From Vibrio rumoiensis (GTDB lineage: Bacteria > Pseudomonadota > Gammaproteobacteria > Enterobacterales > Vibrionaceae), in assembly GCF_002218045.2 (NCBI RefSeq), contig NZ_AP018685.1:1-64000 (forward strand): 64,000 bases of DNA, written 5' to 3'. The position numbers and the translations under genes were made by a program. Below the pieces are notes generated by a model, which was not told where the DNA came from, ran no database searches, and saw only the letters and a list, made by a program, of their open reading frames with translations. Below, in pieces: positions 51,811-61,660 of the stretch. Numbering within the stretch: position 1 is the stretch's first letter; every line of letters begins with the position of its first letter.

Positions 51811-52907
51811 TATTTATCTCCTTGTCCAACCGCTGAAATAGAACGACGTAATCGGTCAGAAATCAGTTCGGTTAATGGTTTTTGCGTTTTGAGCTTCACT
51901 GGGTAGTCGACGGTGATGTCTTTTTTCTGCAGCTGAGCAATTTCTTGTTCAAACTGTTTCACTTTAATCGATTGTTGGTTAAAGAATTTTGTCGACCATT
52001 CTTGAGCAACATTCAATGACGTTTGATAAATATCGTTATTTTCTGCGTAAACCCCTTTAATCGCGGTTTCGAGTTTGGCCTTCATATTTTCTTTTAAATA
52101 GAAATGTTGAGTCGGAGATAAAAGAGGAGTGGTATTCCCTTCTCGAGTTCGGAAGGTAATGAAGTGGCCGGCGAACTCTTGCAATGATGTCATTAAGTTG
52201 GTTTGCCAGTCATTAATGTCTTCTGATACGACTTGTTGCTGCTGTTTTTCTTCTTTAGGGAGTAAAGCATTAGCAAGCGGCAGTTGATCGACTTCTTGTT
52301 GGAGGCTGATAAGTTTGAGTATTAAGCCTTCTTTGTCGATAACAGGTAAAGATTTTAACTGGGTAATGTCGTCCGCCATCGCTTTGCGTAATGGAACTAA
52401 GCTTGGGTCATTGAGTGCTGCAATTCTTTGATCTGCAGACATCATTAATTGGGTGGCAGATTCAACATCATGTTCTAAAAATAGCTTACGTCCTGCCATT
52501 TTGACGAGGTAGTCTGCTTCGGCAAGTAACCAATCATTTGGGCGTCGGCCTTTGATATCGGTGATAGCTAGTTGTAGGCTTTTGATGCTTTTTTCTTGTT
52601 GCTCGGCTTGAGTTTCAAGTTTGTGTTGCAATGCGGTGGTTTGTTTCTCTACCGCAGACTGATTATTTTCAAGCCCATCATTAATATGCGTTGTTAAACG
52701 GCTCACTTGAGCTTTTAGCTGATTGATCGTTTGTTGGCTTTGCGTGTATTGATACGCTTCAAATGCGATGACGGATCCGGTAAGCAGTACCGCTAGAATA
52801 ATGGCGGCAGTAGCACGCTTTTGGCCTTTATTTTTTTGAGGCTTGGTTTGAGTTGAAGCACTTACCTCAGCCATCGTGTCATTAATATTGTTATGGTTAT
52901 CTGTCAT
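51810..52907 (-). CDS. hemX: HemX-like membrane protein of the heme cluster
   Basis: 365 residues. A cytoplasmic Lys/Gln-rich N-terminus is followed by one membrane helix (about 33-53), a coiled coil (about 58-125), and a periplasmic domain that contains PNDWLLAEADYLVKMAGRKL, the family signature. The enzyme activity once proposed (uroporphyrinogen methyltransferase) is not supported by a visible methyltransferase motif. It overlaps hemD by 11 bases. Confidence 0.93.
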   Translation of the reverse strand: MTDNHNNINDTMAEVSASTQTKPQKNKGQKRATAAIILAVLLTGSVIAFEAYQYTQSQQTINQLKAQVSRLTTHINDGLENNQSAVEKQTTALQHKLETQAEQQEKSIKSLQLAITDIKGRRPNDWLLAEADYLVKMAGRKLFLEHDVESATQLMMSADQRIAALNDPSLVPLRKAMADDITQLKSLPVIDKEGLILKLISLQQEVDQLPLANALLPKEEKQQQQVVSEDINDWQTNLMTSLQEFAGHFITFRTREGNTTPLLSPTQHFYLKENMKAKLETAIKGVYAENNDIYQTSLNVAQEWSTKFFNQQSIKVKQFEQEIAQLQKKDITVDYPVKLKTQKPLTELISDRLRRSISAVGQGDK

Positions 52908-53655
52908 GTTTTTGTCCTGTGGTAAAGGTATTACTGAGGCAATCTAATAAAACAGGATTAGCAGCACTTCCTGTATTGATTATATGTGAAAAACCGAGTT
53001 CTTCTGCTTGTTGGTGAATACGTAAGCTAGGAACATAAAGCTTTAATTGGACTACCCACGGTAAATACTGCTTTGGCACTTGTGATATAAAAAATGCAAG
53101 TTGCTCACCACTGGTAATGACTAAGTGAGAAACGCCTTGCATTTTCCACTGCTCCCATAGATGGATATCCTTTATTGGAAGCAAGTTTCTACGATAGATT
53201 TCATTGTAAAAAACGGTTGCGCCACGCTGTTGTAATGTTTGGTGTATCAACTCTCTTCCACCATTACCTCTTAGTATCAAAATACGCTTGTTTTTCACTA
53301 ACTTCAAAGCTGGTAAGTCCAGTAAGTGTTCGCTGTCACTTATTTGAGGTGAAAGGACGGACTGTTGGGTATATTGTTGTAGTAATTCGGCGGTTTTGTT
53401 GCCAATAGCAAAGTATTTGGGTTTGGTAGGGAAAGATTGGTGTATCGTTTTTAGGGTATATTGAGCCCAGAAAACGGCATATTGACTCACCGCAATCACA
53501 ATATCAGCCTGAGATAAGTCATCCATTAGCGATGAGTAATCCCTGCCTTGTGATACGTCGATTAAGGGATGGTGAATACTTGCAATCTGACGTTGTTGCA
53601 GATTGAAGCAGAGCATTTCACCATCCTGTCCTGGGCGAGTAACGAGAACCGTCAT
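52897..53655 (-). CDS. hemD: HemD, uroporphyrinogen-III synthase
   Basis: 252 residues. It closes and inverts ring D of hydroxymethylbilane. The start VLVTRPGQDGEML and the segment RILILRGNGGRELIHQTL are typical of this sequence-variable family, as is YRRNLLP after the hinge; HLVITSGEQL corresponds to the TSxxxL loop. It follows hemC after two bases and overlaps hemX. Confidence 0.92.
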   Translation of the reverse strand: MTVLVTRPGQDGEMLCFNLQQRQIASIHHPLIDVSQGRDYSSLMDDLSQADIVIAVSQYAVFWAQYTLKTIHQSFPTKPKYFAIGNKTAELLQQYTQQSVLSPQISDSEHLLDLPALKLVKNKRILILRGNGGRELIHQTLQQRGATVFYNEIYRRNLLPIKDIHLWEQWKMQGVSHLVITSGEQLAFFISQVPKQYLPWVVQLKLYVPSLRIHQQAEELGFSHIINTGSAANPVLLDCLSNTFTTGQKHDR

Positions 53656-53657
53656 TA

Positions 53658-54587
53658 TTATTCGCTATATAACTTTTCTAAGATCTCTTTTGCGCCATCG
53701 CCTAATAACTGATTGGCTAATTGAATGCCGAGTTGTTCCGCGTCTTTTCGGTGGCCTTTTATTTCACCGCGTACAATTAGGCTGCCATCTGGCTCGCCGA
53801 CTAAGCCTCTTAACCAGATTTGCTCACCCTCTAATAATGAATAACTGCCGATAGGGACTTGGCAACCACCTTGCAGTGTAAGGTTCATGGCTCGTTCACA
53901 TAATACTCGGTCAACAGTATCAATATCATTAAGTGGCGCAAGTAGTTCGATCAGACGGGTATCATCGAGTCGACATTCAATGCCAACGGCACCTTGGCCG
54001 ACTGCTGGTAGAGATACTTCTGGTTCAATAAAGCTGCGAATACGCTCTTCCAGCTCGAGACGTTTGAGACCTGCGGCCGCTAAAACAATCGCGTCGTATT
54101 CACCTGCATCTAATTTTCCTAAGCGCGTACCAACATTGCCGCGCAATTCTTTGATGACGAGATCTGGGCGGCGTTCTTTGAGTTGGCATTGGCGGCGTAA
54201 ACTGCACGTTCCGACTACGGATCCTTGTGGGAGTTCATCAATGTTTTGATAGTGATTCGACACAAATGCATCGCGCGGGTCGCCACGTTCACAAATCGTG
54301 ACGAGTCCTAAGCCTTCAGGAAAATCAACCGGCACATCTTTCATTGAGTGAACAGCAAGATCGGCGCGGCCTTCTAGCATTGCTACTTCTAATTCTTTAA
54401 CAAAAAGCCCTTTACCACCCACTTTTGCTAGCGGTGTATCTAAAATAATATCGCCTTTGGTCACCATAGTAACAAGCTCGACTTCAAGACCTGGATGCGC
54501 TTGTTGTAAGGCGTCTTTAACGAAATAAGCCTGCCAAAGAGCTAAAGGGCTTTTACGAGTGGCGATACGAATGGGTGTGGTTGACAT
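53658..54587 (-). CDS. hemC: HemC, porphobilinogen deaminase
   Basis: 309 residues. It polymerises four porphobilinogens into hydroxymethylbilane. The dipyrromethane cofactor Cys is in LQGGCQVPIG (about residue 242). RIATRKSPLALWQA at the start and AVHSMKDVP, with the catalytic Asp nearby, are diagnostic. First gene of hemC-hemD-hemX-hemY; divergent from cyaA, the conserved gammaproteobacterial arrangement. Confidence 0.97.
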   Translation of the reverse strand: MSTTPIRIATRKSPLALWQAYFVKDALQQAHPGLEVELVTMVTKGDIILDTPLAKVGGKGLFVKELEVAMLEGRADLAVHSMKDVPVDFPEGLGLVTICERGDPRDAFVSNHYQNIDELPQGSVVGTCSLRRQCQLKERRPDLVIKELRGNVGTRLGKLDAGEYDAIVLAAAGLKRLELEERIRSFIEPEVSLPAVGQGAVGIECRLDDTRLIELLAPLNDIDTVDRVLCERAMNLTLQGGCQVPIGSYSLLEGEQIWLRGLVGEPDGSLIVRGEIKGHRKDAEQLGIQLANQLLGDGAKEILEKLYSE

Positions 54588-54838
54588 AAAGTGACCTTTT
54601 ATTACTTAATATTTATCTCTAATCCTATCATTCATTGTATAAAAAACTTACTTTCCTAGGCGTTATTTTTAGGAAAAGGAATAATAATTTGAATTGGTTC
54701 ATACAGGACTAAAGTAGTAGATGACATCGGGTTGTATAATGTTTACCCAGCGGCAAAAAAGTGTTAGATTGATCACGTTTTTAGCCCTATATTGGTTTAG
54801 GTGTCACCGTTTTATTTCAGTGCCGTTAGGACGTTATC
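54588..54838. promoter_or_regulatory. hemC/cyaA divergent control region
   Basis: A perfect -10 TATAAT lies at 54735-54740 on the cyaA strand, without a good -35. A CRP-like site, TGTTA-GATTGA-TCACG (54762-54777), is centred about 23 bases after the expected start, a position fit for repression. In E. coli cAMP-CRP represses cyaA from a site at the promoter; the same feedback is inferred here. Confidence 0.55.
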
Positions 54839-57379
54839 TTGCAAGCATATACGACTATATTAATCGACAGATTAGATAAGCTTAACCAGCAAAGGGTTGA
54901 GCGAGCGTTGTCTATTATGGATAAACAAAGTCAGCAAGTTTTCCATCTTATCCCTGTTTTATTGCATTTTAACCACCCAAACCTACCTGGGTTCAATCCA
55001 GATTGCCCTCCCTGCGGTGTCAGTAATTTTTCTCTCAGTCACCCTCAACTTCAAGCTCTGCAAGAATTTGATTTTGATGAAAACCTAGATTTATCAACGC
55101 TTGTTCAACCTTCATCTCAGACGCCTGAAATTCTTGCGCTTTATACGATGGGAAGCACGTCATCGGTTGGACAAAGCGCTTCGAGTGATTTGGATATCTG
55201 GGTGTGCATTGCCCCGAGCATGGGGGCCGATGAGCGCACTAAATTAATTAATAAATGTTTATTAGTGACTGAGTGGGCGAAAAGTTTAGGGGTTGAAGCG
55301 AACTTCTTCTTAATGGATGAAACTCGCTTTCGTACCAATCAATCTGAAGAAATGACAGGGGATAACTGCGGTTCTTCTCAGCATTTATTATTATTAGACG
55401 AATTTTACCGCTCAGCCGTGCGTATTGCTGGGCAGCGTTTGTTGTGGCAAATCGTACCTCCAGAAATGGAAGAGTGCTATGACGAATATGTACAAAAGAT
55501 TTGTAACAGTGGGCATATCGATTGTTCACAATGGATGGATTTTGGTCAATTGCATCATATTCCAGCGGAAGAGTATTTCGGCTCGAACTTATGGCAATTG
55601 TATAAAAGTATCGATTCTCCATATAAATCGGTTCTAAAGGCCATCTTACTTGAGTCGTATTCATGGGAATACCCATATCCTCAGCTATTAAGTGTTGAAA
55701 CCAAGCGTCGTTTTTTTGCTCATGAGCAGAAAGAATACGGTATGGACAGCTATTATCTGATGCTGGAAAAAGTGACGCATTATCTAGAGCGAATTGGCGA
55801 TAAGCGTCGTTTAGAATTGGTAAGGCGTTGTTTTTATCTTAAAACGCATGAAAAACTTTCTCGTGAACCTGGTTCTAATTTTGTGGCGTGGCGTCATTCT
55901 GCCTTGCAAGATCTTGTTGCGAAATGGGGTTGGAGTGATGAGTTAATTGAAGAGCTGGATAATCGTCGTCACTGGAAAGTAGAACAAGTGAAAAAAGTGC
56001 ATCATGAGTTGCTTGATGCGCTCATGCTGAGCTATCGAAATTTGATTCAGTTTGCTCGTCGTCATGACATTACTTCGGCGATCAGTCCACAAGACATCAG
56101 CATCTTGGCGAGAAAGCTTTACGCGGCGTTTGAAACACTACCGGGTAAAGTCACTTTACTGAATACTCAAATTTCCCCAGATTTGCATGAACCGAACTTA
56201 ACCTTTATTCAAGTCCCTGAAGGGCGGGTAAATAAAGCGGGTTGGTATCTTTATAAGCAACCTCTCGATCCGTATCAAATTTTAGGTAGAGCGCCGCTGG
56301 AACATAACCAATATTTAAGTAAATTGGTCGCCTGGGCGTTCTTCAATGGCTTGATTACCGAAGGGACTCACCTTGAAAAGGTAGTTCGTCACGCGGATAT
56401 CGATATCGATAAGCTTTATCAGATGGTCAGTGATCTGCGTAATACCTTCTCTTTGCGTAAGCGTCGTCCAACCATGCAAGCGTTGGCCAGCCCATGTGAA
56501 GTCAGCCAGCTCTCGATATTTATTAATTTAGAAAGTGATCCAACGACCAAGCTAAAGCCTTATCAATTGAAGACAGATCTTAAAAACTCGATCGACGTCT
56601 TTAGTTTTTCTGAGGAGCAAAAGTGCTTGGTATCGAGTGTCGATTTGGTTTATCGCAATTCTTGGCATGAAGTGAGAACGCTGCATTTTTCCGGTGAAAC
56701 CGCGATTATTGAAGCGTTAAAAACCATTTTAGGCAAAATGCACCAAGATGCGCGGCCACCAGAATCGGTGGATGTATTTTGTTATAGCGAAAATATGCGC
56801 GGCATCATGCGTAATATGGTGTACCAATTACTTGCTGAGTGCATCGAGTTACGTTTAAAGCCGGTCGAAAATGAAAAACGTCGTCGATTCAAAGTTCTGA
56901 AGGTGGCCAATCAAATGTATGGTCTCTTTTTCGAACGTCGCGGTGTGTCGGTGATGAAACTTGAGAATTCTATTGATTTTTATAGCAGCATATCGACCAA
57001 TAAACTGCAGGGTGCGCCTTTACTTAAAGTGGGTAAAAACCAAGAATTGCCGCCACCTGATGTGGTGGATGCTTACGCCAGTGAAGGATTGATTCAGTTT
57101 TTCTTTGAAGGGGATGATGACGGCTTCAACATTTATGTTTTGGATGAAAGCAATCGAGTTGAAGTCTATCGACAGTTTGATGGTAATCGTGATGATATGG
57201 TGAGAACCGTGAATCGTTTTTACACCAATAACACTGAAGGGCTTGAATCTGAATCGAAATGTAATTTCAACCTACCGCAGTATTATCAGATTATTCACCC
57301 TGATAGTGGAGAAAGTTATGTGGTGCCATATCGCAGTACCGCGACCAATTGCTCTAGTAGCGAAATGCATGTCAAATAA
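54839..57379 (+). CDS. cyaA: CyaA, class I adenylate cyclase
   Basis: 846 residues, normal for the enterobacterial class. The catalytic N-terminal half shows MGSTSSVGQSASSDLDIWVC, the nucleotidyltransferase G-S motif with the metal-binding Asp pair. The C-terminal half is the regulatory part that responds to the PTS (glucose) in E. coli. It starts with TTG at 54839, as does E. coli cyaA, with AGGA nine bases upstream; the weak codon keeps synthesis low. It lies back to back with hemC. Confidence 0.96.
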   Translation: MQAYTTILIDRLDKLNQQRVERALSIMDKQSQQVFHLIPVLLHFNHPNLPGFNPDCPPCGVSNFSLSHPQLQALQEFDFDENLDLSTLVQPSSQTPEILALYTMGSTSSVGQSASSDLDIWVCIAPSMGADERTKLINKCLLVTEWAKSLGVEANFFLMDETRFRTNQSEEMTGDNCGSSQHLLLLDEFYRSAVRIAGQRLLWQIVPPEMEECYDEYVQKICNSGHIDCSQWMDFGQLHHIPAEEYFGSNLWQLYKSIDSPYKSVLKAILLESYSWEYPYPQLLSVETKRRFFAHEQKEYGMDSYYLMLEKVTHYLERIGDKRRLELVRRCFYLKTHEKLSREPGSNFVAWRHSALQDLVAKWGWSDELIEELDNRRHWKVEQVKKVHHELLDALMLSYRNLIQFARRHDITSAISPQDISILARKLYAAFETLPGKVTLLNTQISPDLHEPNLTFIQVPEGRVNKAGWYLYKQPLDPYQILGRAPLEHNQYLSKLVAWAFFNGLITEGTHLEKVVRHADIDIDKLYQMVSDLRNTFSLRKRRPTMQALASPCEVSQLSIFINLESDPTTKLKPYQLKTDLKNSIDVFSFSEEQKCLVSSVDLVYRNSWHEVRTLHFSGETAIIEALKTILGKMHQDARPPESVDVFCYSENMRGIMRNMVYQLLAECIELRLKPVENEKRRRFKVLKVANQMYGLFFERRGVSVMKLENSIDFYSSISTNKLQGAPLLKVGKNQELPPPDVVDAYASEGLIQFFFEGDDDGFNIYVLDESNRVEVYRQFDGNRDDMVRTVNRFYTNNTEGLESESKCNFNLPQYYQIIHPDSGESYVVPYRSTATNCSSSEMHVK

Positions 57380-57408
57380 CGTTTTCCGAGCGACAAAAGT
57401 ATAAAAAT

Positions 57409-57435
57409 AAGGGCCACTTCATTTGAGTGGCCCTT
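57409..57435. terminator. Terminator between cyaA and fadA
   Basis: AAGGGCCACT and AGTGGCCCTT form a perfect 10-bp stem with a seven-base loop; GTTGTTTTT follows on the plus strand. It is between convergent genes. Confidence 0.85.
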
Positions 57436-57462
57436 GTTGTTTTTGGCTAAAATTAAAATGAT

Positions 57463-58632
57463 TTAGCTATCGACGCGCTCAAAGACGGTTGCGATACCTT
57501 GGCCAAGTCCGATACACATCGTGGCAAGGCCAAACTGAACATCGTTGGCTTCCATTAGGTTAATCAGAGTAGTTGAGATGCGAGAGCCAGAGCAACCTAG
57601 TGGGTGACCAAGTGCAATGGCACCACCATTTAAGTTAACTTTTTCGTCCATCACATCCAGTAAGCCAAGGTCTTTAGCACACGGTAGCGCTTGGGCAGCA
57701 AAGGCTTCATTTAGCTCAATCATGCCCATATCTTCAATTGATAATCCTGCGCGTTTTAACGCTTTTTGTGTGGCAGGAACAGGGCCGTAACCCATGGTCG
57801 ATGGATCGCAACCTGCTACTGCCATCGCGCGAATACGTGCACGAATTGGTAAACCTAGCTCTTTTGCTTTGGCTTCGCTCATCACCAACATTGCCGAAGC
57901 GCCATCTGACAGTGCTGATGAGGTTCCTGCTGTGACTGTGCCATTGGCTGGGTCAAAAACAGGGCGAAGTTGAGCCAGTGTTTCGACAGTGGTTTCTGGG
58001 CGAATCACTTCATCGTAGTCATATAACTTTAATGAACCATCTTCGGTATGACCTTCTGTCGGTAGAATTTCATTTTTGAAGCGGCCTTCTACTGTTGCAG
58101 CATGTGCACGACGGTGAGAGCGAGCTCCAAATTCATCTTGCGCTTCACGACTGATGCCATGAACTTTACCTAGCATCTCTGCGGTAAGTCCCATCATACC
58201 TGCCGCTTTTGCGACATTTTTTGCTAGACCAGGGTGGAAATCAACACCATGGTTCATTGGTACATGGCCCATGTGTTCCACGCCACCAATTAAGCAAATT
58301 TGTGCATCACCGACCATGATGGCTCGTGAAGCATCGTGCAGTGCTTGCATTGATGAACCACATAAACGGTTTACGGTGACTGCGCCTACATTTTTCGGCA
58401 CTCCGGCAAGTAGAGCAGCATTACGCGCAATGTTAAAGCCTTGCTCTAAGGTTTGCTGTACACACCCCCAATACACATCTTCAATTTGAGTGGGATCGAC
58501 CTGAGGGTTACGTTTTAAAATCCCTTTCATTAGATGAGCTGATAAATCTTCTGCACGTACATGGCGAAATGCGCCGGCTTTTGAACGACCCATTGGTGTA
58601 CGAATACAATCGACAATAACTACATTATTCAT
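57463..58632 (-). CDS. fadA: FadA, 3-ketoacyl-CoA thiolase
   Basis: 389 residues. The nucleophilic Cys is in NRLCGSSMQALHDASRAI (about residue 91); the second Cys and the His are in CIGLGQG and NGGAIALGHPLGCSGSR. It cleaves 3-ketoacyl-CoA to acetyl-CoA and a shortened acyl-CoA. It forms the alpha2beta2 complex with FadB, encoded 24 bases upstream. Confidence 0.97.
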   Translation of the reverse strand: MNNVVIVDCIRTPMGRSKAGAFRHVRAEDLSAHLMKGILKRNPQVDPTQIEDVYWGCVQQTLEQGFNIARNAALLAGVPKNVGAVTVNRLCGSSMQALHDASRAIMVGDAQICLIGGVEHMGHVPMNHGVDFHPGLAKNVAKAAGMMGLTAEMLGKVHGISREAQDEFGARSHRRAHAATVEGRFKNEILPTEGHTEDGSLKLYDYDEVIRPETTVETLAQLRPVFDPANGTVTAGTSSALSDGASAMLVMSEAKAKELGLPIRARIRAMAVAGCDPSTMGYGPVPATQKALKRAGLSIEDMGMIELNEAFAAQALPCAKDLGLLDVMDEKVNLNGGAIALGHPLGCSGSRISTTLINLMEANDVQFGLATMCIGLGQGIATVFERVDS

Positions 58633-58656
58633 TTTGATTTTCCTTATCCAACGTCG

Positions 58657-60822
58657 TTAAACAGCAGCGGTTTGACTGGCGTAAAAAGTGTCGCCCTTTT
58701 CGGCCATATCCAATAGTAATTGCGGTACGCGATACATTGGGCTTAGGTCGGCATATTGTGAGGCTGCTTGGATATATGTTTGTAATCCAATGCTATCTAG
58801 GTAACGGAACACACCTCCACGGAATGGAGGAAAGCCTAGTCCATAAATGAGCGCCATATCGGCTTCTTGCGGTGAAGCAATAATGCCTTCTTCTAAACAT
58901 AAGACGACTTCATTAATCATTGGAATCATGGTGCGATTGATGATCTCTTCATCAGAGAAATCTTGCTTAGTGGCTGTGATACCTTCAAATAGCGATAGGA
59001 CATCTTGATCAAAGGTTTTCTTTGGTTTGCCTTTACGATCCACTGAGTATTGATAGAAACCACTGCCATTTTTCTGACCATATTTATCGGCTTCAAATAA
59101 TGCATCAATGGTATCTTTGCCGTCTTTACCCATACGCTCTGGGAAACCTTCAGCCATCACCGCTTGTGCATGGTGAGCTGTGTCAATACCGACGACGTCG
59201 AGCAAATAAGCTGGTCCCATTGGCCAACCGAATTTACGTTCCATTACTTTATCGATTTGGGTGAAGTCAGCACCGTCACGCATTAGCAGACTGAAACCAC
59301 CAAAGTAAGGGAATAGCACACGGTTAACAAAGAACCCTGGGCAGTCATTGACCACAATGGGGGATTTTCCCATTTGAGCGGCATAAGCCACGACTTTATT
59401 GATCGTGTTTTCTGAAGTATGTTCACCACGAATAATCTCAACCAAAGGCATACGATGTACTGGGTTAAAGAAGTGCATACCACAGAAATTTTCTGGGTGT
59501 TTTACTGCTTGAGCTAATTGATTGATTGGAATGGTAGAAGTATTAGAGGCAATGATGGCTCCCTCTTTTGCATGTTGTTCCACTTCCGCCAGTACCGCGG
59601 CTTTGACTTTTGGATTTTCAACCACCGCTTCGACAACCACATCGGCTTGTTCAATACCTGCATAGTGTAGGCTTGGAGTGATCGACGCTAAAATTTGTGA
59701 CAGCTTGAAACCATCGATTTTGCCACGTTCCAGTTGTTTGTTGAGTAGTTTGGAAGCTTCGGTCATGCCAAGGTCGAGCGAGGATTGTGCGATATCTTTC
59801 ATTAAGACCGGCACACCTTTCGATGCTGATTGATAAGCGATACCACCGCCCATGATACCTGCACCTAGTACCGCGGCTCGTTCGGTTTTCTCTGAATTTT
59901 TACCTGCTTTTTTAGCCATTCCTTTGATGTACTGATCATTAAGGAATAAGCCAATCAGGGATTGAGCCACTTCTGTTTTGGCCATTTTAACGAAGTATTT
60001 ACGCTCAATATCTAAAGCTTGATCTCGGCTAGAGGTTGACGCTTCTTCAATTGCTTTTACTGAAGCAATTGGCGCTGGATAGTGTGGCCCAGCTTTGGCT
60101 GAAATCATGCCTTTGGCCATAGTAAAGCTCATCAAAGCTTCCACTTTACTTAAAGATAAGGCGGAGGTTTTTTGCTGGCGACGAGCTTGCCAATCAATTT
60201 TGCCATCGATGGCTTGTTTGAGAGTTTCGATTGCAGAGGCTTCGAGTTGCTCTGTATTGACGATCGCATCTAATAAACCTAGTTTAATGGCTTCGCCAGC
60301 CTTTTGTTGTTTGGCCGTTGCGATCATTTCCATGGCATTATCTGCACCGATAACGCGAGGTAGACGAACGGTACCACCGAAACCAGGGATAATACCGAGC
60401 TTGGTTTCTGGAAGGCCAATCACTGCCGTGTTATCACCAATGCGTAGGTCAGATGAAAGAATCAGTTCGCAACCACCGCCCAATGCAAAACCACGGATTA
60501 CCGATAATGTTGGAAAAGGTAGGTCTTCTAATTTGCAGAAAATATCATTGGCGTATTTTACCCAGTGATCCAGTTCTTCAGCTGGCTTGGCAAATAATCC
60601 GAGAAACTCTTTGATATCGGCTCCCACAATAAAGGCATCTTTATCTGAATTAAGAATTAACCCGGTAATTCCCGGTTGTGCTTTAATTGCGTCAATCGCT
60701 TCGTCTAAGGCGGCGAGAGTCTTTGTGTTGAGAGTATTGACGGAGCCTTCAGCGCTAAAAGTAAGCTGAGCGATACCATCTTGTAATTCTTTTACGTGTA
60801 GGGACGTATGTTGGTAAATCAT
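58657..60822 (-). CDS. fadB: FadB, fatty-acid oxidation complex alpha subunit
   Basis: 721 residues. The N-terminal enoyl-CoA hydratase domain (about 1-190) has FALGGGCELILSSDLRIG and LPETKLGIIPGFGGT, with both catalytic glutamates. The 3-hydroxyacyl-CoA dehydrogenase part starts near 313 with AAVLGAGIMGGGIAYQSA, and HFFNPVHRMPLVEIIRG holds the catalytic His. It performs two successive steps of beta-oxidation. A FadR-like operator lies 60 bases upstream. Confidence 0.97.
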   Translation of the reverse strand: MIYQHTSLHVKELQDGIAQLTFSAEGSVNTLNTKTLAALDEAIDAIKAQPGITGLILNSDKDAFIVGADIKEFLGLFAKPAEELDHWVKYANDIFCKLEDLPFPTLSVIRGFALGGGCELILSSDLRIGDNTAVIGLPETKLGIIPGFGGTVRLPRVIGADNAMEMIATAKQQKAGEAIKLGLLDAIVNTEQLEASAIETLKQAIDGKIDWQARRQQKTSALSLSKVEALMSFTMAKGMISAKAGPHYPAPIASVKAIEEASTSSRDQALDIERKYFVKMAKTEVAQSLIGLFLNDQYIKGMAKKAGKNSEKTERAAVLGAGIMGGGIAYQSASKGVPVLMKDIAQSSLDLGMTEASKLLNKQLERGKIDGFKLSQILASITPSLHYAGIEQADVVVEAVVENPKVKAAVLAEVEQHAKEGAIIASNTSTIPINQLAQAVKHPENFCGMHFFNPVHRMPLVEIIRGEHTSENTINKVVAYAAQMGKSPIVVNDCPGFFVNRVLFPYFGGFSLLMRDGADFTQIDKVMERKFGWPMGPAYLLDVVGIDTAHHAQAVMAEGFPERMGKDGKDTIDALFEADKYGQKNGSGFYQYSVDRKGKPKKTFDQDVLSLFEGITATKQDFSDEEIINRTMIPMINEVVLCLEEGIIASPQEADMALIYGLGFPPFRGGVFRYLDSIGLQTYIQAASQYADLSPMYRVPQLLLDMAEKGDTFYASQTAAV

Positions 60823-60881
60823 TGTCTATCTCCATGACGAACAAACGGTATTGTTGTAGAGCAACTTATTATCGTTTTTCT

Positions 60882-60894
60882 CTGGTTTGACCAG
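60882..60894. promoter_or_regulatory. FadR-like operator of fadBA
   Basis: CTGGTTTGACCAG is very close to the core of the E. coli fadBA operator (CTGGTACGACCAG). Its position 60 bases before the fadB ATG suits repression that is relieved by long-chain acyl-CoA. Confidence 0.75.
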
Positions 60895-61039
60895 GTTGTT
60901 ACAGTCTTGATCGTGTAATTGTTAACTTCAATAACAATTCAAACAATTGTTTGAAATTTGTGCGCGAGGTCATTTTGTGGACCATCAAGGGCTACATCAC
61001 GTGTTAAACTGAGGCACTTTATTTTTGAGGTCGTGTGTT

Positions 61040-61660
61040 ATGAATGAGCAGCCATATTTAATTCCCGCTGATAGGGTGATATTTGAAGAGGAAATTAAGA
61101 AAAGTCTTTTTATTACTCAGCTTGCTCATACACCAACAATTGAAAGTGCTAAAGCGTTTATTGAGCAAGTTAAGTTACAACATGCTGCGGCTCGTCATAA
61201 TTGCTGGGGCTTTGTTGCTGGAAGACCGGATGATTCTTTATTATGGGGATTTAGCGATGATGGTGAGCCTTCAGGGACAGCAGGAAAACCGATATTAGCC
61301 CAACTCTCCGGTTCTGGCATTGGTGAAATGACTGCGGTAATAACGCGTTATTCTGGCGGCATTAAATTAGGCACTGGCGGATTAGTCAAAGCGTATGGTG
61401 GAGGTGTGCAGCAAGCTCTCAAGCAAGTTCAAACTATTGAGAAAAAGATCACTACCCAATTGCAGCTAAGGTTAGACTACTCTTTAATGCCTTTAGTGCA
61501 ATCTCTTATGGTTCAATATCAAGTGACTCAACTTGATGCAAAATTTGAACATCGCATTGACTTGTTAGTTGAGATCGATATAAGAGAGGCGGACGTGTTT
61601 AAACAGACCCTAGTAAATAAAACGGGTGCTAAGGTTGAGATCAAACCGAAACACATATAA
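61040..61660 (+). CDS. yigZ: YigZ, IMPACT-family protein
   Basis: 206 residues from ATG 61040, set by TGAGG upstream; the frame is open five codons earlier. The UPF0029/IMPACT N-terminal domain shows ARHNCWGFVAG, SDDGEPSGTAGKPI and YSGGIKLGTGGLVKAYGGG. A ferredoxin-like C-terminal domain follows. The function is unknown; it may bind nucleic acid or regulate translation as do eukaryotic IMPACT proteins. It lies just before trkH, the common gammaproteobacterial order fadBA-yigZ-trkH. Confidence 0.93.
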   Translation: MNEQPYLIPADRVIFEEEIKKSLFITQLAHTPTIESAKAFIEQVKLQHAAARHNCWGFVAGRPDDSLLWGFSDDGEPSGTAGKPILAQLSGSGIGEMTAVITRYSGGIKLGTGGLVKAYGGGVQQALKQVQTIEKKITTQLQLRLDYSLMPLVQSLMVQYQVTQLDAKFEHRIDLLVEIDIREADVFKQTLVNKTGAKVEIKPKHI

